Below are positions 6,203 through 12,922 of a DNA stretch of 21,219 nt, in pieces (the stretch's first letter is position 1; each line of letters opens with the position of its first letter). Source of the stretch: Clostridia bacterium (lineage in GTDB: Bacteria; Bacillota; Clostridia; Oscillospirales; QAMX01). The notes beneath the pieces were generated by a model, which was not told the DNA's origin, made no database searches, and worked only from the letters and a program-made list of their open reading frames with translations. The DNA lies in contig JAFYLV010000097.1 of the NCBI GenBank assembly GCA_017556885.1, positions 1-21,219 on the forward strand, in the 5' to 3' direction. The position numbers were made by a program, and so were the translations under genes.

Positions 6203-6481
6203 TTATTCGAGCATCAGCAGCTCATAGGTCGTTCCGCTCTCGCTTCCCGCAAGGGAAAGCACGTCCGCCCGCAGGGGAAAGTGCATCCCCTCCCCCGCCG
6301 GCAGCGAGGCAGCATTGGCCGCCCCGGCGGGAATCCCGTCCCGCCCCTTATCTTTGAAATAGATGGTATTGGACGGGTGCGTGTTGCGCAGCATAAAGGC
6401 CGCAAGTCCAAGCTTGTGCTCACAGCCCCGCTTGCCGCACACACCGTGGATCACTCCTTTGATCCGCATGGCTTCTTTCAT
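6203..6481 (-). CDS. Small phage-like structural protein downstream of major capsid gene (92 aa)
   Basis: I do not recognise a named family. The gene starts 13 bases after the major capsid stop and encodes 92 residues beginning MKEAMRIKGVIHGVCGKRG. The first third is basic with a Cys-x4-Cys-x-His cluster (C15, C20, H22). The remainder looks like a small beta-sandwich: NTIYFKDKGRDGIPAG, LPAGEGMHFPL, then a Gly/Ser-rich turn and TTYELLMLE. That layout (a beta strand, a PAGE turn, a terminal strand) is common in small phage proteins next to capsid genes, possibly head accessory or decoration proteins. This is inference from pattern and position. The ribosome binding site is weak, which suggests coupling to the capsid gene. 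Confidence 0.7.
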   Translation of the reverse strand: MKEAMRIKGVIHGVCGKRGCEHKLGLAAFMLRNTHPSNTIYFKDKGRDGIPAGAANAASLPAGEGMHFPLRADVLSLAGSESGTTYELLMLE

Positions 6482-6494
6482 ATTCGTTTTTCTT

Positions 6495-7433
6495 TTAGTT
6501 GTTGTTGGAGAAAACGATGGGACGGGCATCACCCCAGCCCACCGCATAATCGATATAACCGACGTAGCGGTCAATAAGAGGATTGTCCAGCTCCGCCTGC
6601 AGGACTTCGGGGCGGTTGTTGTAAACCACACAGAAGATCTCCTTGAGCAGAGTACGGTCGCAGACCGCCCACTGCTCGCCGGTGAAGCCGGCATCACCGC
6701 CGCCAATGACCATGTAGCTCATGTCGGCCACAGGGTTAGCATCGTTGAGAGAACCGCCAGGCAGACGCTCGGGGGTAAGCTTTGCATGCTCGCCAAAGAA
6801 CTGCTTTGCCTTACCCTCCAGTTCGGGAGAGATGAGGCAAAGATCCATGTTGCACAGGAAGGGCAGTCCGTCGGGGGTCACAAAGCGGTTTGCCATGGAC
6901 TGCGCCTCGGTAATGGCCTCCACAGAGAAGCTCTTGGCGAGAAGGTTGGAGAAGGTACCTGCCTCGGTATCCACCTCGTAGGCGGTGTCGCTGCCGCCCT
7001 TGGAGGCAACGGGATGGTCGGTGGCAGCCCAGGTCTTGCCGTCGCCGCCCACCATGCCGTTAAAGGCACCGCCAAGGGTGCGAATGATCTTCATATAGAC
7101 GCTCATCGCACCGCCGTAGCCCAGCCGCTGGCCGACCTTGCGGGTCTCACCGAGCAGATCGTTCTTGGCCTGCTTGCGGTGGATATCCACGGTCATGTTG
7201 AACTGCTCGGGAGAGATGACGGTGGCAAAGCCGCGTCTCTGACGGCTGATGTTGAGATCGGTGCCATCATAGGGCAGATACTCGCCGTAACCGCCAAGCC
7301 CCTCCAGAATGTAGCTTGCGCTGTTGGTGTCGCTCTCGCTGACGATGGTGCGCATCTTCTTCATGCGCTGGTCGTAGGCATAGTCAAAGGCCTTGCCTAC
7401 AAAGCTGTAGTTATCCGTCTTCCAATCCGACAT
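6495..7433 (-). CDS. Phage-type major capsid protein (HK97 fold, Mu gpT-like)
   Basis: 312 residues, close to Mu gpT (about 305). A strong AAGGAGG lies eight bases before the ATG. Recognisable pieces are LEGLGGYGEYLPYDG (about 43-57), RGFATVISPEQFNMTVDIHRKQAKNDLLG (about 67-95), a helical GAMSVYMKIIRTLGGAFNG (spine-helix-like), then GGDGKTWAATDHPVASKGG (about 129-147). The last is a hallmark of gpT-like capsid proteins, where GDG...F/W..DHP recurs. C-terminal TLLKEIFCVVYNNRPEVLQAELDNPLIDRYVGYIDYAVGWGDARPIVF fits the family A-domain strands. I see no long N-terminal delta/prodomain, in line with use of a separate scaffold. The frame is intact and codon use matches the chromosome. An encapsulin-like role is an alternative but the neighbours point to a phage head. 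Confidence 0.8.
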   Translation of the reverse strand: MSDWKTDNYSFVGKAFDYAYDQRMKKMRTIVSESDTNSASYILEGLGGYGEYLPYDGTDLNISRQRRGFATVISPEQFNMTVDIHRKQAKNDLLGETRKVGQRLGYGGAMSVYMKIIRTLGGAFNGMVGGDGKTWAATDHPVASKGGSDTAYEVDTEAGTFSNLLAKSFSVEAITEAQSMANRFVTPDGLPFLCNMDLCLISPELEGKAKQFFGEHAKLTPERLPGGSLNDANPVADMSYMVIGGGDAGFTGEQWAVCDRTLLKEIFCVVYNNRPEVLQAELDNPLIDRYVGYIDYAVGWGDARPIVFSNNN

Positions 7434-7446
7434 AATTTTTTCCTCC

Positions 7447-8118
7447 TTATCGGTCGCTTACCGCCAGGCAATGCCGGCGTGCAAGCGTAAAAATCCGCCG
7501 CCGTGCGGCGTCTCCTCCGATGATGCGAAGGGAAAGGTCACAGGTTTCCAAGAGATTCAGGACACTGCCCGTCTCATCCAGCACACCGCCGGAAAAGAGA
7601 ACCGGAGGCAGTATGGCAAAGCGGTCGCCTTTAGCGGGCATACCCAGCATACCCGTCACCGTGAGGCTTTTTTCCGTCCCGCAGCTATCCGCGATTTGAA
7701 AGGCAGTTCCAACCGAAGCGATCATCTCACTGTCCTCTGCCTTTGCCGTCAGCACCGCATACCCGCCGGCAAAGGCTCCGTCGGCAAAACCGCCGGAAAA
7801 TCCTTCGCCAAGCCATATGCAGCCGGCATCTCCGCCCCGGGCGACCGCCTCCGGTGCCGGGCTCTCGCAGACCGCCATGGGGGAATCGTACACCAGAATG
7901 TGGGTGCCCGTAGCCCGCGGATCCAGTATGTCGCGCTGTCCGGTGTGATCCTCCCCCGCAACGCCGAGAATGCATCCGCACTCGGCTCGTTCGGCGGGAA
8001 CCACCCGTCCCTGCCGCAGGCACACGACCTGTCCCGCCATTACCCGTTGTGCCGGATCGATGGGATACTCCGCCATGCTCCGCAGCTGACTTCCGCATTT
8101 GTCATAGCACACCTTCAT
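7447..8118 (-). CDS. Beta-rich capsid decoration-like protein
   Basis: 223 residues, not recognised as a named family. The arrangement AGQVVCLRQGRVVPA, GCILGVAGEDHTG, then GTHILVYDSPMAVCESP resembles small beta-sandwich phage head decoration/cement proteins: a 'GQVV-x-Gly' opening, an 'I-L-G-V-A' strand and a 'V-Y-D-S-P' strand. In phages such genes are commonly placed right before the major capsid gene, as here (13-base gap). It has ten cysteines (4, 8, 33, 47, 49, 84, 100, 146, 193, 217), an unusual number for such a protein. The start ATG lies 16 bases after the scaffold-like gene; its ribosome site is moderate (AGGG). Function by position and pattern only. Confidence 0.65.
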   Translation of the reverse strand: MKVCYDKCGSQLRSMAEYPIDPAQRVMAGQVVCLRQGRVVPAERAECGCILGVAGEDHTGQRDILDPRATGTHILVYDSPMAVCESPAPEAVARGGDAGCIWLGEGFSGGFADGAFAGGYAVLTAKAEDSEMIASVGTAFQIADSCGTEKSLTVTGMLGMPAKGDRFAILPPVLFSGGVLDETGSVLNLLETCDLSLRIIGGDAARRRIFTLARRHCLAVSDR

Positions 8119-8134
8119 GTGCCCTGCCCCCTCT

Positions 8135-8518
8135 CTATCTCCGCTTCTCTTTCCATTCGCCGGGTGTCATGGCAAGCTCCGGCCACCGGCGGTTCCAGTC
8201 CGCCAGGTTATCTCTTTCCTTCTGGGACAGGCCGGCGCCGGCATTGCCCGCGGCACTTTCCCCGCCAATACTGCGTTCCGCCTTCTGCTCCCGTCGAAGC
8301 AGCTGCAAAAACTCTCTGGCCAAAGCCTCCATGTCTCCCCTCGCCTCTTCTTTTTTCTCCGCATCATCCGTCTCGGCCGATGCAGGAACGGGCTGCGGCG
8401 CCTGCGCGCTCTCCCCGATTTCATGACTTTCCGAAGGGGCAGGTGCCGTTTCCGTTTCAAGCTGCGTTTCCTTCTCAGGCTCCGCGACCTCCGTGGTTTC
8501 CATCATGTTTTCGTCCAT
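8135..8518 (-). CDS. Acidic scaffold-like protein, first gene of capsid cassette
   Basis: 127 residues from an ATG at 8516-8518 with GGGAGGAG seven bases upstream; longer in-frame starts upstream lack such a site. Residues 1-60 are acidic, Glu/Pro/Ala-rich and probably disordered. Residues 61-85 (MEALAREFLQLLRREQKAE) form an amphipathic helix. The end (LSQKERDNLADWNRRWPEL...EWKEKRR) is basic. An acidic, low-complexity and helical protein with a basic tail that binds the shell, encoded before the decoration and major capsid genes, is the usual picture of a phage scaffold. I cannot name a family. A cytosolic regulator is possible but less likely. Confidence 0.6.
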   Translation of the reverse strand: MDENMMETTEVAEPEKETQLETETAPAPSESHEIGESAQAPQPVPASAETDDAEKKEEARGDMEALAREFLQLLRREQKAERSIGGESAAGNAGAGLSQKERDNLADWNRRWPELAMTPGEWKEKRR

Positions 8519-8620
8519 TATATGACTCCTCCCGACGGCTGCACCGTCCATTTTTTCTCCCGCAGACCCTTCCGCGGGACGTATAGACAGTAACATGTTC
8601 CGCTTTTTCCGTCCTGCTGC

Positions 8621-8658
8621 AAAAAAAAGACCCTGCCTTTTTGCAAGGCAGGGTCTTT
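8621..8658 (-). terminator. Strong intrinsic terminator after the aminotransferase
   Basis: An 11-bp perfect stem (GACCCTGCCTT 8629-8639 with AAGGCAGGGTC 8645-8655, short loop) extended by A/T pairs is followed on the minus strand by eight T. It ends the xylA-to-aminotransferase run and isolates it from the capsid-like gene set. Confidence 0.9.
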
Positions 8659-8672
8659 GGCTATATTCGGGA

Positions 8673-9845
8673 TTATTTTTTATGTTCGGCAACGAATTCC
8701 GTGATCCGCCGCAAAGCCTCGGTGATATTTTCCACGCTTGCGGCATAGGAGAGGCGCACATAGCCCTCACCGCAGGCTCCGAAGGCATCTCCGGGCACCA
8801 CAGCCACCCGTTTCTCATGCAGCAGCTTTTCCGCAAATTCCTCCGAGGTCATCCCAGTGGATCGGATGCAGGGGAAAACGTAGAACGCGCCCCGCGGCAC
8901 GTAGCAGGAAAGTCCCGCGGCAATCAGCCCCTCGGTGATGAGACGCCGGCGTGCATCGTATTCATCCCGCATGCGGTCGATATCCCCATCACCGTTGCGC
9001 AGCGCCTCAATGGCGGCATACTGACTCTGGGTGGGGGCCGACATGATGGCAAACTGATGGATCTTGGTCATGGCGGCGATGATCTCGGGATGACCCGTGG
9101 CATAACCCATACGCCAGCCGGTCATGGCATAGGTCTTGGAGAAGCCGTTGACCACCACCGTCCGGTCATACATATCCGGCAAAGAAGCCACAGACACGTG
9201 TCCCTCACCGCCGTAGGTCAGCTCGCCGTAGATCTCGTCGGAGATGACCATCAGATCGTGCCGGCGGATGACCTCCGCAACGGCCTCCAATTCCGCCCGG
9301 CCCATGATAGCGCCGGTGGGATTGTTGGGATAGGAAAGGATGACCAGACGGGTCTTATCGGTGACTGCCGCCTCCAGTGCCTCCGGCGTCAGGGCAAAAT
9401 CGTGCTCCATATCCGTGGAAACAGGAACGGGAACACCGCCCGCAAGGCGAACGATGGCATCGTAGCAGACAAAACAGGGCTCCGGGATGATCACCTCATC
9501 GCCGGGGCGGACAAGGGAACGTACGGCAAGGTCAATGGCCTCGCTGCCGCCAACGGTGACCACCACCTGCGTGGCAGGATCGTAACCAAGTCCAAAGCGG
9601 CGTTCCAGATACTTGCAGATCTCACGGCGCAGCTCGAGAAGGCCGGCATTGGCCGTATAGCAGGTGATGCCCTTTTCCAGCGAATAGATACCGGCATCGC
9701 AGATGTGCCAGGGCGTTACAAAGTCCGGCTCGCCGATGCCCAGGGAGATAACGTCCTTCATCTCCGAGACGATGTTGAAAAACCGGCGGATGCCCGAAGG
9801 CCGGATATCCAGCACGGTGGGGTTGATTCTTTCACGCATTTCCAT
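8673..9845 (-). CDS. Pyridoxal-phosphate aminotransferase, class I/II (aspartate aminotransferase family)
   Basis: Transfers amino groups between an amino acid and a 2-oxo acid in the cytoplasm; 390 residues, typical fold-type I. Seen: SLGIGEPDF near the start, GGSEAIDLA (about 99-107), YPNNPTG (about 172-178, substrate Asn), SDEIY (about 202-206, Asp to the pyridine N), and the Schiff-base Lys in NGFSKTYAMTGWRMGY (K237). RLSYA at the end carries the carboxylate-binding Arg. The ATG lies four bases after the Lrp stop, with little ribosome site, so it is probably coupled to that gene. It resembles the PatA/aromatic or aspartate group; the exact substrate is uncertain. Pairing with an Lrp regulator suggests amino-acid-responsive control. 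Confidence 0.92.
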   Translation of the reverse strand: MEMRERINPTVLDIRPSGIRRFFNIVSEMKDVISLGIGEPDFVTPWHICDAGIYSLEKGITCYTANAGLLELRREICKYLERRFGLGYDPATQVVVTVGGSEAIDLAVRSLVRPGDEVIIPEPCFVCYDAIVRLAGGVPVPVSTDMEHDFALTPEALEAAVTDKTRLVILSYPNNPTGAIMGRAELEAVAEVIRRHDLMVISDEIYGELTYGGEGHVSVASLPDMYDRTVVVNGFSKTYAMTGWRMGYATGHPEIIAAMTKIHQFAIMSAPTQSQYAAIEALRNGDGDIDRMRDEYDARRRLITEGLIAAGLSCYVPRGAFYVFPCIRSTGMTSEEFAEKLLHEKRVAVVPGDAFGACGEGYVRLSYAASVENITEALRRITEFVAEHKK

Positions 9846-9849
9846 AGTT

Positions 9850-10338
9850 TTATACGATCACATTCCGGTGGTCGGTTTCTCCCGCAGAGACAAACTCGAC
9901 CCCCTGGTCCTTATATTTTTTCAGCACAAAGTGGGTGGCGGTGGCGGTAACGCCCTCCATGGGAGCAAGCTTGGTGGCCACAAACATGGCAACCTCCTTG
10001 AGGCTCTTGCCCTGAATGGTAACGGCGAGATCAAATCCGCCGGACATCAGGTAAACGCTGGTCACCTCGGGCCAGCGATAGATGTGGGAGGCAATGCGGT
10101 CAAAGCCCTCGCCGCGCTGGGGCTGAAGCTTGACTTCGATAAAAGCGGTCACGGCCTCCAGATCGGTCTTGTCCCAGTCGATCATCGTGCGATAGCCGAG
10201 AATGGTGTGGTTCTGCTCACATTCGTGAATGGTTGCTTCCGCCTCTGTCAGAGGGATATCTGCCATCTGGGCAAGCTGTGCCACCGTCAGGCGTGGATTT
10301 TCTTCCAAAAGCTTCAGAAGGGCGATCTTATTATCCAT
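9850..10338 (-). CDS. Lrp/AsnC family transcriptional regulator
   Basis: 162 residues. The N-terminal winged helix-turn-helix is LLKLLEENPRLTVAQLAQMADIPLTEAEATIHECEQ (about 7-42), followed by the usual ILGYRTMIDW linker strand. The C-terminal ligand-sensing RAM domain is about 62-150 (AFIEVKLQPQRG, VYLMSGGFDLAVTIQGKSLKEVAMFVATKLAPMEGV). AGGAGA precedes the ATG. Proteins of this family bind amino acids and regulate amino-acid metabolism. It sits directly before the aminotransferase, its probable target, and 13 bases after the phosphomutase gene. Confidence 0.93.
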   Translation of the reverse strand: MDNKIALLKLLEENPRLTVAQLAQMADIPLTEAEATIHECEQNHTILGYRTMIDWDKTDLEAVTAFIEVKLQPQRGEGFDRIASHIYRWPEVTSVYLMSGGFDLAVTIQGKSLKEVAMFVATKLAPMEGVTATATHFVLKKYKDQGVEFVSAGETDHRNVIV

Positions 10339-10351
10339 AGCTTTTCTCCTT

Positions 10352-12079
10352 TTATCGGGTCAGGGTCTCTGCGGCGCTTGCGGCGGCCTCGCAGCGGCGG
10401 TTGACAGTCTCCGCGTCGGGCCCCTGGACCAGAGCATACACCTTCATCTTCGGTTCGGTACCGGAGGGGCGCACCGCAAGGCGCACACCGTCAGACAGAC
10501 GGAAGATCAGCACATCGGATCCGACAACTTCCGTCTCACCGATAACATTTCCGTCAGCAGCGGTAACCTTGCCGGACAAATAGTCCTCGCAGGCCAGCAC
10601 GTCAAAGTCGCCCAGAGTCTTGGGAGGCTGCGCATGCAGGTCCTTCATAATGCGCTGCATCTTCTCAAAGCCGTCAACACCTGCCATACGGATATTAACG
10701 GTTTTTTCTGCAAAGTAGCCATACTTTTCATAGGCTGCCTGCATGGCATCATAGAGGGTCTTTCCGCGGTTGGACCAGTAGGCCGCCATTTCCGCGATGA
10801 GCATGGATGCGCAGACAGCATCCTTGTCCCGGGCATGATGACCGCAGAGATAGCCGTAGGACTCCTCAAAGCCGAGAAGATACTCATATCCCTCCGCCGC
10901 GAGATCGGCGATACGGCCGGCGATAAACTTAAAGCCGGTGAAGCACTCGGCGCAGCGCACGCCGTTATACTCGGCAACGGCACGGGTCATATCGGTGGTA
11001 ACGATGCTCTTGACCACGGCAGCCTTTTCCGGCAGCGTGCCAAGATCCTTGTGGGCGGCGATGATGTAATCCAGCAGCAGCACGCCCACCTGGTTGCCCG
11101 TCAGCGTCACGTAATTTCCGGCAGCATCGCGAATAACGATGCCCACGCGGTCGGCATCGGGGTCGGTGCCGATGATGAGATCAACGTTCTCCTTTGCCGC
11201 AAGGGCGATGGCATCGGTAAAGCCTTCCTTGTTCTCGGGATTGGGGCTCACAACGGTGGGAAAATCTCCATCGGGCACCATCTGGCGGGGCTCGCAGATG
11301 ATGTGCTTGAAGCCAAGGCGGGAGAGGATCTCCGGCACCAGCTTATAACCCGTGCCGTGGAAGGGAGTGTAAACGATCTTGAGATCGTCCGCCGCCTTCT
11401 TGACCTCTGCGGGGTAAACGGAGAGGGAAAGCACTCTCTCCAGGAACTCCTCGTCGGTCTCACGGCCGAGAATGCGGATCTTTCCCTCTGCCACAGCGGC
11501 ATCAAAGTCACAGGTCTTTGCGCCGGTAAAGATATCGATATTGCGGATGCGTGCCTCCACGGCATCGGCCTGCTCGGGTCCGATCTGCGCGCCCTCTTCC
11601 CAATATGCCTTGTAGCCGTTATACTCCTTGGGATTGTGGGAGGCAGTGATGTTGACACCGGCGATGCAGCCGTAACGGAGGATGGCAAAGCTGACCTCCG
11701 GGGTAGGACGCATAGCATCAAAGATGTACACGGAAATACCGTTTGCGGCAAGCACGGAGGCCGCCGTGCGGGCAAAGCTCTCGCTGTTGTGTCGGCAATC
11801 GTAGCCCACGGCCACGCCGCGCTTTGCGGCATCGCCGCCCTCGGCAAGAATGACCTCGGCCAGCGCCTGGGTCGCCTGGGCGACCACGAGGGTGTTCATC
11901 CGGTTGATACCGGCACCCATCACGCCGCGAAGTCCCGCCGTACCGAAGGAAAGGGGCATATAAAAACGGTCCTCGATCTCCTTCTCATCTCCGGCTATGG
12001 CAAGAAGCTCTGCCTTCATTTCGGGGCAAAGGCTCTCTGCGGCAAGCCACTTTTCATATTCAACGCGATACTGCTTCAT
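10352..12079 (-). CDS. Phosphoglucomutase/phosphomannomutase (alpha-D-phosphohexomutase)
   Basis: Interconverts glucose-1-phosphate and glucose-6-phosphate (or the mannose forms); cytoplasmic, 575 residues as in PgcA-type enzymes of Firmicutes. Seen: PLSFGTAGLRG (about 42-52), the phosphoserine loop TASHNPKEYNGYK (S147), the metal loop GTDPDADRVG (D306, D308, D310), and the phosphate-binding loop RPSGTEPKMKVY (about 537-548). GGAG lies upstream of the ATG. In context it links the sugar catabolic genes to hexose phosphate metabolism and cell-envelope precursors. The pgcA name is likely but the sugar specificity cannot be read from sequence. Confidence 0.94.
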   Translation of the reverse strand: MKQYRVEYEKWLAAESLCPEMKAELLAIAGDEKEIEDRFYMPLSFGTAGLRGVMGAGINRMNTLVVAQATQALAEVILAEGGDAAKRGVAVGYDCRHNSESFARTAASVLAANGISVYIFDAMRPTPEVSFAILRYGCIAGVNITASHNPKEYNGYKAYWEEGAQIGPEQADAVEARIRNIDIFTGAKTCDFDAAVAEGKIRILGRETDEEFLERVLSLSVYPAEVKKAADDLKIVYTPFHGTGYKLVPEILSRLGFKHIICEPRQMVPDGDFPTVVSPNPENKEGFTDAIALAAKENVDLIIGTDPDADRVGIVIRDAAGNYVTLTGNQVGVLLLDYIIAAHKDLGTLPEKAAVVKSIVTTDMTRAVAEYNGVRCAECFTGFKFIAGRIADLAAEGYEYLLGFEESYGYLCGHHARDKDAVCASMLIAEMAAYWSNRGKTLYDAMQAAYEKYGYFAEKTVNIRMAGVDGFEKMQRIMKDLHAQPPKTLGDFDVLACEDYLSGKVTAADGNVIGETEVVGSDVLIFRLSDGVRLAVRPSGTEPKMKVYALVQGPDAETVNRRCEAAASAAETLTR

Positions 12080-12114
12080 GCTTATAATCTCCGTATACTA
12101 AAACCGAATTTCTT

Positions 12115-12903
12115 TTATTTTACGCCAAGCATGGCGGAAAGATTCTTATAGCTCGTGGCAAGGCACTCGAAGGGATCGGCGCCGTTGCAGTTGTCCTGCT
12201 CCACCGCAAAGTACTTGACGTTTGCATAGCGGCAGGCCTCAAGGATGGCGGGCCAGTTCTCGTTGCCCTCACCGACCTCACGCATCTGGCGCTTGTTGTC
12301 CTCGCCGATGCCGTAATCCTTGAAGTGGATCACGTCCAGGCGATCCTTAAAGTTGCGGATGTAGCTGGAGGGCTCCGCGCCGCCGGCGGTCACCCAGAAG
12401 GTATCGATCTCCGCCTGCAGTTTGTCGCCTGCATAGTCGAAGATGATCTGGTGCGCCAACCGTCCGTTAAAGCGGCGGAACTCAAAATCGTGATTATGGT
12501 AAACGAGGTGCATATCGTACTTGGAAAGCTTCTCCGCGATATGACCGAGCTTCTGTCCGAAGGAGGCATAGCCCTCAAAGGTGTGGGGAAAGAACTCGCC
12601 GGGCATGGAACCGATGCCGGGATACTTGCAGCCGAAGATCTGATGCTTTTCCACCAGCTTCTCAAAGTTTGCATTTCCGGCAAACTCCGTAAAGGGGCAG
12701 TGGGTCACAACGATATCCAGTCCGTTTTCGTCACAAACGCGGCGAATTCCCTCAGCATCCTTGTATCCAATGCCGGAGACCTGCACACCGCCGTAACCGA
12801 TGGCGGCAACACGCTCCATGGAGCGCTTGAAATCCTCTTCGGTCTTGCAGAAATCCCGAAGCGTATAGAGCTGAGCTACGATATTTTTATTGGTGATTTC
12901 CAT
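12115..12903 (-). CDS. Sugar phosphate isomerase/epimerase (xylose isomerase-like TIM barrel)
   Basis: 262 residues of the AP endonuclease-2/xylose-isomerase-like TIM-barrel superfamily (COG1082). Seen: VAQLYTLRDF near the start, IGYGGVQVSGIGY (about 35-47), VVTHCPF, the metal-site strand YHNHDFEF (His-Asn-His), IDTFWVTAGG, VIHFKDYG (His-Phe-Lys-Asp) and EVGEGN near the end, with FAVEQDN as a last metal-site strand. These strands are typical of Mn-dependent sugar epimerases and inositol-type isomerases. It sits 19 bases after xylB in the same direction, so it likely acts on a sugar used with xylose. The substrate is unknown. Confidence 0.9.
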   Translation of the reverse strand: MEITNKNIVAQLYTLRDFCKTEEDFKRSMERVAAIGYGGVQVSGIGYKDAEGIRRVCDENGLDIVVTHCPFTEFAGNANFEKLVEKHQIFGCKYPGIGSMPGEFFPHTFEGYASFGQKLGHIAEKLSKYDMHLVYHNHDFEFRRFNGRLAHQIIFDYAGDKLQAEIDTFWVTAGGAEPSSYIRNFKDRLDVIHFKDYGIGEDNKRQMREVGEGNENWPAILEACRYANVKYFAVEQDNCNGADPFECLATSYKNLSAMLGVK

Positions 12904-12922
12904 TTTTCAAAACACCTCTTAT

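Noticed and set aside
6495..7433. Encapsulin nanocompartment protein
   Set aside because: Gene length and GDGK...DHP pattern fit gpT-like phage capsids better, and scaffold- and decoration-like genes precede it; kept only as an alternative.
10229..12151. 640-codon open frame on the plus strand opposite the phosphomutase
   Set aside because: It lies antisense to a gene with clear active-site motifs. Long antisense frames arise here from G+C-rich codon bias; the same holds opposite the aminotransferase, xylA and xylB.
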